The position numbers were made by a program, and so were the translations under genes. From the NCBI GenBank assembly GCA_021298605.1, contig JAJTDS010000002.1, forward strand, positions 1 to 40,000: a stretch of 40,000 bases of DNA, written 5' to 3'. This document shows positions 19,244-28,292 of the stretch, in pieces. Numbering within the stretch: position 1 is the first letter of the stretch; the number at the start of each line of letters is the position of its first letter. This stretch comes from Rickettsiales bacterium (GTDB taxonomy: Bacteria > Pseudomonadota > Alphaproteobacteria > Rickettsiales > UBA1997). Below the pieces are notes generated by a model. That model did not search any database and had not been told where the DNA came from. It was given only the letters and a program-made list of their open reading frames with translations.

Positions 19244-20905
19244 ATTAATAATTTGTGATAATTTCTCAAAATATAGCAGGAAGAAGATATTTACAAATAC
19301 TATAAGTGAAACAACTAAATGAATTAAAAAAGATTGAGAAAATTTTTTTATTTCTACAGTCTCTTTACTTAAATCATCAAAATAAATTATTTTTACTATT
19401 CTAAGATAATAATAAGCAGAAACTAAAGTAAATAAAATCGTAATAACCGCAACAATTACCAAATTTGATTTTATCAACTGATCTATAACCAGCAATTTTG
19501 AAAAGAATCCTGCCAAAGGAGGAATGCCAGCGGTTGAAAACATTATCACTGAAAAATTAAAGGCAAATAATGGATTTTTTTTAGAAATCCCAGCAAGATT
19601 ATTTATAGTCAAGAATCTATCGGAATTATCTTTGTTATTTGTTAACAACAACATTAAAAAACCAGCTAAACAAAGCATACCATAAATCAAGAGATAAAAT
19701 ATAATTACACTGAATCTTGCAAAAGATGAATCCGCAATTGTCGCCAATAAAATGAAGCCGATATGAGCAATTGAACTATAAGCAAAAAGCCTCTTAAAAT
19801 TATTCTGCTTTATTGCTCCAAATGCACCAACAGCTAAAGAAATTATAGCAATTAAGATAATAATTTCTTTAATTGAAAGCCAAATTAAAGGATTAACAGA
19901 GGCGATTTCAAGTATTCTGCAAAGAGCAATTACAGAAAATATTTTTGATATGGTGGCAAAAAAAGAGGTAATAAAAGTTGGAGAACCTTGATAAACATCT
20001 GGCGACCATAGATGGAAAGGAGCAGAAGAGATTTTAAAAAACATCGCGGTAATAACCATCAACAACCCAAACAACATAGCGACAGGAAGATTATTTTCAA
20101 CCCCATTTGGAACGATAGAATTGTAAATATAGTCAAAAGACTGATTTTGAGGATTCTCAAGATTCGCTATTGACACAACCGACTTATCAAACAACCGACT
20201 CTCAGAAAAGATTTTTTTAATCACCCCGAAGTCAATATTTCCAGAGAATCCATAAATTAAAGAAATTCCAAACAGCAACATTCCAGAGGCAACCGATCCA
20301 AGAATAAAATATTTAAGACCAGCCTCGCTGGCAATATTATTTTCGGCTACATCTATCTTAGAAAGACCAAAAGCAGAACGACGATTAAGAGATGCGAGTA
20401 GATATAAAGATAAACCCTGCAACTCTAATGCAAGATAAAAAAGTAAAAAATTGTGAGCAGAAATTAATAACAAACCCCCAACCGTTGCCAACATCAGCAA
20501 GGCAAGAAACTCACCAATTATTGTTGGAATGGTTTTTAAAAAATCAAAAGAGGCAATTAACAGCAAGAACAAGATAGATAAGGCAATTATTTTTATCAAC
20601 ATCAAAGACTGTTTATTAACAAACATTTGATTAAAAAACCAACCCACAGAACCACTGGAATCTATATTGTTTACCTCAACAAAAGTAGGGGATTGAAAAT
20701 TTGAAATTAGTATAAATATAGCAAAACCGACAAAAGAAAGCGATAACAGATATGGTATAATTACTTTTTTATTAACTGATTTATTGATTAAATTTGAATT
20801 ATGATTTTTAGAGAAAAAAACTTCCCATAGCAATATAAATAATGCACCACAGAATATTGATATCTCGGGAATAATTGAAGTTGGAATTATATTGCTAAAA
20901 AACAT
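19232..20905 (-). CDS. nuoN: NADH-quinone oxidoreductase subunit N (complex I)
   Basis: NuoN is one of the antiporter-like proton-pumping membrane subunits of complex I. It has 557 residues with about 14 hydrophobic segments. Key elements are FYLALELQGLSLYLLASL (the conserved acidic residue in the fifth helix), the lysine segment FFKISSAPFHLWSPDVYQGSP, KQNNFKRLFAYSSIAHIGF with the central lysine, and STAGIPPLAGFFSK. An insertion of about 60 polar residues between helices (roughly 210-275) makes it longer than E. coli NuoN (about 485). It follows nuoM after 10 nt, so the two are co-transcribed. nuoL is not adjacent. ATG start. Confidence 0.95.
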   Translation of the reverse strand: MFFSNIIPTSIIPEISIFCGALFILLWEVFFSKNHNSNLINKSVNKKVIIPYLLSLSFVGFAIFILISNFQSPTFVEVNNIDSSGSVGWFFNQMFVNKQSLMLIKIIALSILFLLLIASFDFLKTIPTIIGEFLALLMLATVGGLLLISAHNFLLFYLALELQGLSLYLLASLNRRSAFGLSKIDVAENNIASEAGLKYFILGSVASGMLLFGISLIYGFSGNIDFGVIKKIFSESRLFDKSVVSIANLENPQNQSFDYIYNSIVPNGVENNLPVAMLFGLLMVITAMFFKISSAPFHLWSPDVYQGSPTFITSFFATISKIFSVIALCRILEIASVNPLIWLSIKEIIILIAIISLAVGAFGAIKQNNFKRLFAYSSIAHIGFILLATIADSSFARFSVIIFYLLIYGMLCLAGFLMLLLTNNKDNSDRFLTINNLAGISKKNPLFAFNFSVIMFSTAGIPPLAGFFSKLLVIDQLIKSNLVIVAVITILFTLVSAYYYLRIVKIIYFDDLSKETVEIKKFSQSFLIHLVVSLIVFVNIFFLLYFEKLSQIINNLK

Positions 20906-20915
20906 ATTGATTATT

Positions 20916-22442
20916 TTATATTTTATTATGACATTCTAACGAAATTTTAAGAGCAGAAACTATTGATTCGCTTGATATAGCAAAATATTGAATCAATGTA
21001 TTAGGAAAAATTCCAAATAAAATTATCAAAAATGCCATAAAGAACAAAGCAGAAAATTCTGTTTTACCAACATCTTCAATTGCTTGAATATGTGGATTTT
21101 TAATTTCACCAAACCACACTCTTTTATAAAGCCAAAGCATATAACAAGCTCCCAAAACTACACCAATTGATGCAATCGATGCAATCAATTTATTTACCGA
21201 AAAAACACCGATAATTGTTAAAAATTCACCAACGAATCCACTAGTGGCAGGCAAACCAACTGAAGCCATCACAAATATCATTGCCAGCATAGCAAAATTA
21301 GGCATTCTGATCGCTATACCACCAAGATCTTTTATTTGTTTCGTATGAAGACGATCATAAATAATCCCGACACATATAAAAAGAGCTGCGGATACAATTC
21401 CATGACTCAACATTTGAAATATCGCACCATCTAAACCTTGTCGATTAAAGCTAAAAATTCCCATCGTAACAAAGCCCATGTGAGCTACAGAAGAATAGGC
21501 TATCATTTTCTTCATATCTTCTTGCATTAATGCTACCAAAGAACCATAAATAATCGCAACCACACTTAAGTAAAAAATAAAATCGGAAAAAAAGATTGAA
21601 GCCTGAGGCATTAAAGGTAGCGAGAACCTAATAAAACCGTAAGCACCAAGCTTAATTAAAATTCCAGCAAGAATTACTGAGCCAGCAGTTGGGGCTTGAA
21701 CATGGGCATCTGGCAACCAACTATGCACAGGAAACATTGGCACCTTAATTGCAAAAGACATGAAAAATGCCAACCATAATAATTTCTCAATTTGCGGACT
21801 TGTTTTGAAGATTATTGGCAAAATTGAAAAAAGACTTGTGATATCAGTAGTTCCAGCTTTATTGTAAATAAAAATAATAGCTATCAAAAACATCAAAGAA
21901 CCCACCAAGGTAAATAAGAAAAACTTATAAGATGCATAAATTCTACTTACCCCCCCCCAAATTCCAATAACCAAAAACATTGGTATTAACATCGCTTCAA
22001 AAAAGAAGTAAAATAGCAATAAGTCAAGAGCACAAAATGATCCAATCACCAGCCCCTCAATTAATAAAAATGCAAAAACAAACTCCTTAACTCTACTAGA
22101 AATAGAATTAATACTAATTGCCAAGCAAATTGGAGTTAAAAGCACGGTAAGAAATATCATTAAAAGAGAAATGCCGTCAATTCCAAGCAAATAAGAAATT
22201 TTATATTGAGCATTAAGAGCAAATTTTTCTACGAACTGAAACGAACTATTTGTTTTATCGAAGCCTTTTAAAAGCTTTAAAGACAACAGAAACATTGGCA
22301 CAGAAGAAAAAAGACCGTAGTAAAAATAATGGCGAGGGTTTTTAAATTTAAGAAATAAAGTTATAACCGCAAAAACAATTGGCAAAAATATTGCAACCGA
22401 GAGTATTGGAGTTTTTTCTAAGATACTGGCTAAAGAATTCAT
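20916..22442 (-). CDS. nuoM: NADH-quinone oxidoreductase subunit M (complex I)
   Basis: NuoM is a second antiporter-like proton-pumping subunit of complex I. It has 508 residues and about 14 membrane segments. Visible signatures are FFFEAMLIPMFLVIGIWGG with the essential helix-5 glutamate, FAIKVPMFPVHSWLPDAHV with the key lysine, MKKMIAYSSVAHMGFV, and SVGLPATSGFVGEFL. The coding strand contains nine consecutive G residues (21950-21958) within IWGGVS, in frame, an unusual tract in such AT-rich DNA. It starts 152 nt downstream of the SDR gene, enough room for its own promoter, though only weak candidates were seen. ATG start. Confidence 0.96.
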   Translation of the reverse strand: MNSLASILEKTPILSVAIFLPIVFAVITLFLKFKNPRHYFYYGLFSSVPMFLLSLKLLKGFDKTNSSFQFVEKFALNAQYKISYLLGIDGISLLMIFLTVLLTPICLAISINSISSRVKEFVFAFLLIEGLVIGSFCALDLLLFYFFFEAMLIPMFLVIGIWGGVSRIYASYKFFLFTLVGSLMFLIAIIFIYNKAGTTDITSLFSILPIIFKTSPQIEKLLWLAFFMSFAIKVPMFPVHSWLPDAHVQAPTAGSVILAGILIKLGAYGFIRFSLPLMPQASIFFSDFIFYLSVVAIIYGSLVALMQEDMKKMIAYSSVAHMGFVTMGIFSFNRQGLDGAIFQMLSHGIVSAALFICVGIIYDRLHTKQIKDLGGIAIRMPNFAMLAMIFVMASVGLPATSGFVGEFLTIIGVFSVNKLIASIASIGVVLGACYMLWLYKRVWFGEIKNPHIQAIEDVGKTEFSALFFMAFLIILFGIFPNTLIQYFAISSESIVSALKISLECHNKI

Positions 22443-22594
22443 TATTTAAACCGTCTTTGATATTGATAAATATTATTGGTTGTTAATAATAATTTTATAA
22501 AACACTATTAATTGAGATAGCTTAATAAAGCAGGCATTTTGCAAGTAAAAATTTTATAATCAACTAATTAATCATATTATTTTCTGATTAATTT

Positions 22595-23338
22595 CTAAAA
22601 ATTAACACCCTCACCGCTATCAACTGCAATTATTTGCCCCGTAATCGCCTTATTATCAAGCAAAAAATTTAAGGTCTGACAAATATTATCAATTTGATTT
22701 TTATTTTTTACCAATATTTTATTAATTACAAAAGGGGAAGATTCTTCGTTTTTATTATTTCCCTCAAGGTCAAAAATAAATCCCGGTGAAATGCCGTTAA
22801 CTCTAGCGATTGGCGAGGCTTCCAATGCAAGCATTTTAGTAAAATCAGCTAAAGATTTTTTACTTAACAAATAATAAAAATGAGAAGTTTGATTATGAAA
22901 AATATTAACATCAATCATATTGATTATATCAACATCTTTCATTTTATATTTTTTAGCATTTTCTATAAATCTTTTAGCGAGAATCATTGCTGAAAACAAA
23001 TGAACATTAAAATTATAATAAGCCTCACTATCAAAATCATCAAGAAATTTTGATTTATTAAAAGTTGAGCCATTATTTATTAGAACCGACCAGCTAGAGC
23101 CAAATTTTTTTACAACCGAATCAGCTAAAACTTTTGTATTTTCAATATTAGATAGATCGCAATGATAAATCTCAACCTCAATTTCAAAATTAGCCATTAA
23201 ATATTCTTTAAGCTCCAAAGCTTCTCTATTGGAATTGTTGTAGCTAATTGCTATATTATAGCCCTTTTTAGCAAGTGTTTTGGCAATATTTTTACCGACC
23301 CTCTTTGCGGAGCTTGTGATTAAAGCGGTTTTTGTCAT
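22595..23338 (-). CDS. Short-chain dehydrogenase, pteridine-reductase (FolM/PTR1)-like
   Basis: This NAD(P)H-dependent reductase has 247 residues. The nucleotide-binding segment is TSSAKRVGKNIA (about 8-19), a variant of TGxxxGxG with the KR that favours NADPH. VLINNGSTF and DIINMIDVN resemble FolM and pteridine reductases, in which Asp replaces the usual SDR catalytic serine. The YxxxK pair is present in YLLSK, and NGISPGF follows. A role in reducing dihydrofolate or dihydromonapterin is plausible, which could matter where folate supply is limited. It could also be a generic SDR. It lies 23 nt downstream of recJ, last in the cytochrome b561-pseudopilin-recJ run. ATG start. Confidence 0.75.
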   Translation of the reverse strand: MTKTALITSSAKRVGKNIAKTLAKKGYNIAISYNNSNREALELKEYLMANFEIEVEIYHCDLSNIENTKVLADSVVKKFGSSWSVLINNGSTFNKSKFLDDFDSEAYYNFNVHLFSAMILAKRFIENAKKYKMKDVDIINMIDVNIFHNQTSHFYYLLSKKSLADFTKMLALEASPIARVNGISPGFIFDLEGNNKNEESSPFVINKILVKNKNQIDNICQTLNFLLDNKAITGQIIAVDSGEGVNF

Positions 23339-23361
23339 TTTTTGTTTTTATTTTTTAAATT

Positions 23362-25170
23362 TCAATTATTTAATATTATGTCCTCAATTGCAATTTGTAT
23401 TTTTTGTAAACCCATCCAATTATTGATGCTGATTGAACCAATTACATCAAAATTTTGCTTATATTTAGTGTTTAATAAAAAATTACCAATTTCATTATTT
23501 GCCATTCCAAAGCATACAGCCTGAATATAATTATGCAAACCAATGTTCGAAGAATTTGCAAAAGTGCAACTAATATGTTCTAAATTTTTACCAATTAAAT
23601 TGGATTTTATTTTAACTAAATTTTTTATCTTTAATTTAGGTTTACAATTTCCCGACCCAAAAGGCTCTAAAATTTTTAACTCTTCGGCGAAATTTTGATC
23701 AATCTCCATTGCATCAACCACTAAGTCAAATTCCCGCACATCTCTGCTTAAAATTATATTAATTTTTTCTTGCAAATTACTGCATATAAAATGATGAAAA
23801 ATCTTAATTTTTTCTGGCTCTATTGAAAAGCCTCCTGCCATTTTATGACCTCCACCATCAATTAAAATTCCAAGTGCTTTTGCATTAATTATCTCAAGCC
23901 CAAAATCAATTTCATTGATTGAGCGACAAGATGCTTTTGCTTTATTTAAAGCAGAATCAATCGCAATTACCGCAACTGGCTTTTTATAAATTTCCTTGAG
24001 TCTTGAGGCAACTATCCCTATAACTCCCTGATGCCAATCTTTACCAACAGCAAAAATCACAGTATCATCAACGGTAAAACCACCCTTACCAGACTCTAAA
24101 TTTTCTATCGCTTCATCTAAAACAGCTTTCTCAATATTTTTTCGTTTAAGATTAAATTCTTCAAGCTGACAAGCAATTTCAAGCGCCTTATTTTCATCGG
24201 TTGTTGATAAAAGTTCAGAACCTAAATGAGAACCGCCCAATCTACCTCCAGCATTAATTCTAGGTCCGATAATAAATCCTAAATGATAACTACTAATATC
24301 TTCATTTAGCTTAACCATGTCAATAATTGTTTTTATTCCTAGATTTTGTTTTTTTTGCATTATTTTTAACCCACAAGAAACCAAGGCTCGATTTAAGCCA
24401 GTTAACGGCATAACATCGCAAACCGTTCCAAGAGCAACAAGATCTAAGAGGTAAAATATATCAGGCTCAATAATTTTATTATTTTTATAAAAATCAATTT
24501 CTCGCAATGACTTATTTAAAGCAACTACAAATAAAAAACAAACCGTTGCAGCACAAATATTTTTATGAGGAAAATCTTCATCAATTCTATTTGGATTAAT
24601 AACGGCAATAGCCAGTGGTTTTTCATAGACCCCTAAATGATGATCAATTACAATAATATCAAGCCCTGCTTTATTTGCATCTTCAAGAGGCTTAAATGCA
24701 ACCGTTCCACAATCTACAGTAATAACAAGATCAGTACCTTGATTTTTAAGATTAATTAAAGCTTGAGAATTTGGACCATAACCCTCCAATATTCTATCTG
24801 GAACATAGACATCAACTTCAATATTTATCATTCTAAAAAATAGCTTTAAAATAGCCGAAGAAGTAGCTCCATCAACATCATAATCAGCAAAAATAGTAAT
24901 TTTCTTATTTAATTTTATTGAATCAATAACTTTTTTAACAGCCAAATCAACATCAAGAAGATCAAATGGATTAGGTAACCAATTTTTTATTTTAGGATAA
25001 AGATAATCGGGGACTTCGTTAGGATTATTGACTTTCATAGATAGTAACCGACTCAAAAAATCAGAAATATCAAGATTTTGCTTTATTGCGGAAGCAAGCC
25101 TTCGATTAAATGTTTTTTCTTGCCAACAACATCCCAACAAAGATAATTTGGAATCATTATCAATGGACAT
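23362..25170 (-). CDS. recJ: Single-stranded-DNA-specific exonuclease RecJ
   Basis: RecJ is a 5'-3' exonuclease acting on single-stranded DNA in RecF-pathway recombination and repair. It has 602 residues. The DHH motifs are present: FADYDVDGATSS (motif I), VITVDCGT, VIDHH (motif III) and VALGTVCDVMPL (motif IV); the DHHA1 half has GRINAGGR-type IGPRINAGGRLG and GGGHKMAGGFSI. An OB-like domain follows (about 480-590). All metal ligands expected for the family are present. It lies 44 nt after the pseudopilin gene and 23 nt before the SDR gene. ATG start. Confidence 0.96.
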   Translation of the reverse strand: MSIDNDSKLSLLGCCWQEKTFNRRLASAIKQNLDISDFLSRLLSMKVNNPNEVPDYLYPKIKNWLPNPFDLLDVDLAVKKVIDSIKLNKKITIFADYDVDGATSSAILKLFFRMINIEVDVYVPDRILEGYGPNSQALINLKNQGTDLVITVDCGTVAFKPLEDANKAGLDIIVIDHHLGVYEKPLAIAVINPNRIDEDFPHKNICAATVCFLFVVALNKSLREIDFYKNNKIIEPDIFYLLDLVALGTVCDVMPLTGLNRALVSCGLKIMQKKQNLGIKTIIDMVKLNEDISSYHLGFIIGPRINAGGRLGGSHLGSELLSTTDENKALEIACQLEEFNLKRKNIEKAVLDEAIENLESGKGGFTVDDTVIFAVGKDWHQGVIGIVASRLKEIYKKPVAVIAIDSALNKAKASCRSINEIDFGLEIINAKALGILIDGGGHKMAGGFSIEPEKIKIFHHFICSNLQEKINIILSRDVREFDLVVDAMEIDQNFAEELKILEPFGSGNCKPKLKIKNLVKIKSNLIGKNLEHISCTFANSSNIGLHNYIQAVCFGMANNEIGNFLLNTKYKQNFDVIGSISINNWMGLQKIQIAIEDIILNN

Positions 25171-25214
25171 GATAAATCGATATCCGTTTAATTAACATAA
25201 CTCTAAAGCAAAAA

Positions 25215-26099
25215 CTAATCAGCATTATCGGCGCGGAAGAATAATAAGCAATTATTCTTCAATTCTTCACCTTTGTTATATTGCTTAGTGCTATCATTAT
25301 AACAGCTATTTAGATAGGCCGTATCTCCCGTAATAGCATAAGTAGTAGAGGTTATTCTACCAGTGTCTGGAATGCCATCATCCATTTTATTATCTATATC
25401 AAAGGCATCTTTGGGACTAATTCCATTATATTTAGCAATATTTGCAGTACTATGTCCGCTGTAATAAGTGTCAGAACCGCTTGTATATTTTGTCATGTTA
25501 CAAAATTCATTATTACCGAAAGAGCAGGCAACTGGAAATGTAGGTATAGATCCTGTAAGAACAACAACATTTCTTGTTTTGTCAAGCACAGTAATATTAT
25601 CAAAAACCCAACCCAAGCTCTTTCTTTTTGAAGAAGGAAAGTTAACGCCAGGAACTAAGCTTGTAATAGTAGCATCGCCAATAACTCCAAAAGGAGTTGT
25701 TGTAGCAACTGATATTGAGGGATTAACCATTCTTAAGACTCCCAAAGTATGAACCGCACCAAAGCCTTCTCCAGCCTGTCTTTTACAACTATCATCAGCA
25801 ACACCACAAGTTTTGCTTTGATATTCTATTTTTCCGTCATTGTCGCCGACATATCCAGAGGATTTTGGATCCTTGGTTCCGTCCCCAGGAAGAGAATCAT
25901 ACTGAACAAAATATGCTTTAATTGCAACTCCATAAGTTCTTGCATCAGACATTATTGATCTTATTTCAGCACCTTTAATTAAAGCACCTCCTGCCGATAT
26001 CCCCGCTATTAAAATCCCAATTATAATAATAACCACCGATAGCTCAATCAATGTAAAGGCGGACTTTTTTACGAAATTAACTTTATTTTTTTTATTCAT
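25215..26099 (-). CDS. Pseudopilin/prepilin-like protein
   Basis: This secreted protein has a type IV prepilin signal: basic leader MNKKNKVNFVKKSA, cleavage before F15, then FTLIELSVVIIIIGILIAG, including the conserved Glu at mature position 5. The residue before the cut is Ala instead of the usual Gly, which some prepilin peptidases accept. After the hydrophobic helix (15-38) comes a globular domain of about 250 residues with many Gly/Asp/Ser and several cysteines (TCGVADDSCKR and others) that may form disulfides. It has 294 residues, larger than major pilins (about 150), closer to large pseudopilins. A prepilin peptidase gene is in the window at 30195. Function in secretion, adhesion or DNA uptake is inferred. 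It is 19 nt downstream of the cytochrome b561 gene. ATG start. Confidence 0.82.
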   Translation of the reverse strand: MNKKNKVNFVKKSAFTLIELSVVIIIIGILIAGISAGGALIKGAEIRSIMSDARTYGVAIKAYFVQYDSLPGDGTKDPKSSGYVGDNDGKIEYQSKTCGVADDSCKRQAGEGFGAVHTLGVLRMVNPSISVATTTPFGVIGDATITSLVPGVNFPSSKRKSLGWVFDNITVLDKTRNVVVLTGSIPTFPVACSFGNNEFCNMTKYTSGSDTYYSGHSTANIAKYNGISPKDAFDIDNKMDDGIPDTGRITSTTYAITGDTAYLNSCYNDSTKQYNKGEELKNNCLLFFRADNAD

Positions 26100-26118
26100 T
26101 GTTTTTTGTGTTTTTTGG

Positions 26119-26649
26119 TTACTTACTAAGCCACATTCTTTTAAAGATGTTTTTTTCTGGAATGTCGAGATATGAATGCTTTAAAGACATTAAAAAATGA
26201 AAAGCTAGAATAATTGAAATAGCAAAAGCAGATATTTCGTGAGTTTCTTTAAATATTTTTGCTAAAAAAATATTTGACTCAAGGGCGGGCAATGTTATTG
26301 AAAAAAAACTTACCGGATATGATGAAAAACTAGACATTAAGTATCCAGAAATTGGCATTACAAACATAAAAACATAAATAGCAAAGTGACCAATTTTCGT
26401 TATTAAAATTTCGTTTTTGCTAAAATTGCTAGGAAGAGCTGGAGGTCTGTTTATTAATCGATTTAAAAGCCTAATCAGAACAAGAAAAAAGACCAAAACA
26501 CCAAATGATTTGTGAAGATTGTAATATAATGAAATATCGTCAACATGGTTTTTCAAAGCATCAAGACTAAAACCCAAAACAAGAAGAGGAATTATCAATA
26601 AAGCCATAAACCAGTGAATTATTATAGCCAAAGGATTGTATTTTTCCAT
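26119..26649 (-). CDS. Cytochrome b561 family protein
   Basis: This is an inner-membrane di-haem b-type cytochrome of about 176 residues with four membrane segments. The haem-ligand histidines are visible: H12 in IIHWFMALL, one in LHKSFGVLVFF, one in IGHFAIYVFMF, and the last in FHFLMSLKH. This pattern fits the bacterial CybB type, which oxidises quinol or moves electrons across the membrane; the electron partner is unknown. The chosen start is the ATG at 26649. A longer reading to 26721 would run into tRNA-Ala and add peptide encoded by the tRNA, so it is rejected. The gene lies 28 nt downstream of tRNA-Ala and may be co-transcribed from its promoter. Confidence 0.85.
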   Translation of the reverse strand: MEKYNPLAIIIHWFMALLIIPLLVLGFSLDALKNHVDDISLYYNLHKSFGVLVFFLVLIRLLNRLINRPPALPSNFSKNEILITKIGHFAIYVFMFVMPISGYLMSSFSSYPVSFFSITLPALESNIFLAKIFKETHEISAFAISIILAFHFLMSLKHSYLDIPEKNIFKRMWLSK

Positions 26650-26677
26650 ATTTGAAATTATAAGTTCGATAGAAAAC

Positions 26678-26753
26678 TGGTGGAGATAAGGAGATTCGAA
26701 CTCCTGACCCTCTGCTTGCAAAGCAGATGCTCTACCAACTGAGCTATATCCCC
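26678..26753 (-). tRNA. tRNA-Ala (UGC)
   Basis: This is a complete 76-nt cloverleaf on the minus strand. The acceptor stem GGGGATA pairs with TATCTCC, with one G-T pair, and the gene encodes its own 3' CCA. The D-arm is AGCTCAGTTGGTAGAGC, the anticodon loop TTTGCAA gives anticodon TGC, and the T-arm has GTTCGAATC. In most bacteria this tRNA sits in the 16S-23S spacer; here it stands alone with its own consensus promoter, in line with the split rRNA operon. Confidence 0.97.
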
Positions 26754-26817
26754 CCTTGAGCGGCTAAAGTTTTAAGCCTAAATATTTAATAACTAAATTC
26801 AGCAAATCGAGTTACCA

Positions 26818-26846
26818 ATTTTAAATTGATTTATTTTAATTGTCAA
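26818..26846 (-). promoter_or_regulatory. Sigma-70 promoter of tRNA-Ala
   Basis: On the minus strand there is a perfect -35 TTGACA (complement at 26841-26846), a 17-nt spacer and -10 TAAAAT (complement at 26818-26823). Transcription would start near 26811, about 57 nt before the tRNA. It lies directly after the acpP terminator. Confidence 0.75.
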
Positions 26847-26888
26847 TACATTTTTTATATTTATTTTGCAACTATAAAAATAAAAACA

Positions 26889-26927
26889 TTAATTAGTTGC
26901 AGTCTTTAAAAAACCACAACTAATTAA
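26889..26927 (-). terminator. Intrinsic terminator of acpP
   Basis: A perfect 11-bp stem (TTAATTAGTTG with CAACTAATTAA) and 17-nt loop lie 12 nt after the acpP stop and are followed on the minus strand by TGTTTTTATTTTT. The stem is nearly all A-T, as expected for this base composition. Confidence 0.7.
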
Positions 26928-26939
26928 AAAACATTAAAA

Positions 26940-27179
26940 TTATAAATTTTTTGATATATAATCAACCGCACTACCAACAGTTGTAATTTTTTCAGCAGCA
27001 TCATCGGGAATTTCAATTCCGAACTCTTCTTCAAAAGCCATTACCAATTCTACTTGGTCAAGGCTGTCAGCACCAAGATCATCAATAAAACTAGCAGACT
27101 CACTAACCTTAGATTCATCAGCACCAAGATGGTTAACAATGATTTTTTTTACTCTATCAAAAATTTCATTTTTGCTCAT
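26940..27179 (-). CDS. acpP: Acyl carrier protein
   Basis: ACP carries growing acyl chains on a 4'-phosphopantetheine arm in fatty-acid and lipid A synthesis. The 79 residues are acidic and fit the family exactly. The prosthetic-group site is S39 in [19 protein letters not shown]. The fabD/fabG/fabF partners are not adjacent. It is a single-gene unit: 184 nt separate it from sppA, and a strong terminator follows. No clear promoter was found in the upstream gap. ATG start with no Shine-Dalgarno motif. Confidence 0.98.
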   Translation of the reverse strand: MSKNEIFDRVKKIIVNHLGADESKVSESASFIDDLGADSLDQVELVMAFEEEFGIEIPDDAAEKITTVGSAVDYISKNL

Positions 27180-27363
27180 AATGTTTTTATAATTTGTTAA
27201 TAATAAGTTAAATTGCTGAAAACCAACAATTCAAAAGAATCTCAAAATTTACTAACTTCCGTCAATTTTAAGTGAAGATAAGTTAAAAATCCTAAAAATA
27301 AATGCAAGGCAATTTTTATAAAATCTTTTATATTATTTTAAATAAATTAAAAAATAGCACATT

Positions 27364-28272
27364 TTATTGAAAAATCGCCATTATTCCTTTATTTGAAAAT
27401 GAAGAATTTGCTTTTTGGGTAAACGGCAAAGAATTAATTATTTTATCAACAATATCAGTTTCTTTCTTTTCAAGACTAATTTCAACAACCGATAAAGAGC
27501 GATCTATATTATGCTTTTGCTGAAGATAAGCTATAGCATTTTCTTCTCCTCCAATTTCATCAATTAACCCAAATTTAAGAGCCTGTCTACCAGTTAAAAC
27601 TCTGCCATCTAAAGCGGATAAATTGAATAATTTCGCACCTCTTCTTTGCCTTACCAAATCAGAAAAAAATTCATAACTATCTTGAATAGATTGATTTATA
27701 GCATCGTCAACTAATTTATTAGATTTTTCAAATAAAGAAGGGGAGCCCTTTAAGATTGAAGATTTATAGTTTTGAAATTTTACCCCTACTTTTTCTGCAA
27801 GCCCAGTTACTTCGTAAGATTGCATTAAAACTCCTATAGAGCCTGTAAGCGTTCCATTGTGGGCAATTATGTGGTCTGATGCCAAAGATGCCATATATCC
27901 ACCAGATGCAGCCAAAGAATTCATAACAACCACCATAGGCTTTTTTAAAGCAATTTTTCTTAATTCATTGTAAAGTATCTCGCTACCAACTATAGTTCCG
28001 CCAGGACTATCAATCACAACTACGATTGCCTTCATCTTATCGTTAACTAATATTTTTTTCAGAATTTCGCTACGATAACTATCTTCGGATATTTCTCCAG
28101 AAATAATAATTTTACCAACATAAGGCACAATAGAAACATCTTGAGAAATGGTCGCACTGCCTTTGAATATAAAAAACAACAACATGATTGATAATAAAAT
28201 TATAAATCTGTGCGACCATCGCAATTTATCTCTTAGATATATTGCAACGGGAATTTGCCCGCCCTTACTCAT
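27364..28272 (-). CDS. sppA: Signal peptide peptidase SppA (S49 protease)
   Basis: SppA cleaves remnant signal peptides in the inner membrane from the periplasmic side. It has 302 residues, the half-length bacterial type. One membrane anchor lies at about 21-37. The nucleophile is S123 in LAASGGYMAS and the general-base lysine is K175 in ILKGSPS, 52 residues apart as in the Bacillus enzyme. DSPGGTIVGS and TLTGSIGVLM complete the active-site loops. It lies 20 nt after rpsA on the same strand and is probably co-transcribed. ATG start. Confidence 0.94.
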   Translation of the reverse strand: MSKGGQIPVAIYLRDKLRWSHRFIILLSIMLLFFIFKGSATISQDVSIVPYVGKIIISGEISEDSYRSEILKKILVNDKMKAIVVVIDSPGGTIVGSEILYNELRKIALKKPMVVVMNSLAASGGYMASLASDHIIAHNGTLTGSIGVLMQSYEVTGLAEKVGVKFQNYKSSILKGSPSLFEKSNKLVDDAINQSIQDSYEFFSDLVRQRRGAKLFNLSALDGRVLTGRQALKFGLIDEIGGEENAIAYLQQKHNIDRSLSVVEISLEKKETDIVDKIINSLPFTQKANSSFSNKGIMAIFQ

Positions 28273-28292
28273 TAATAGAACCTATTTATTAA

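Noticed and set aside
25468-25958. Two plus-strand open frames opposite the pseudopilin gene
   Set aside because: They are antisense shadows of a protein with a clear prepilin signal and have no recognisable domain.
26650-26721. Longer N-terminus for the cytochrome b561 gene
   Set aside because: The extra codons overlap tRNA-Ala and encode the shadow of the tRNA; the ATG at 26649 gives the normal protein start.
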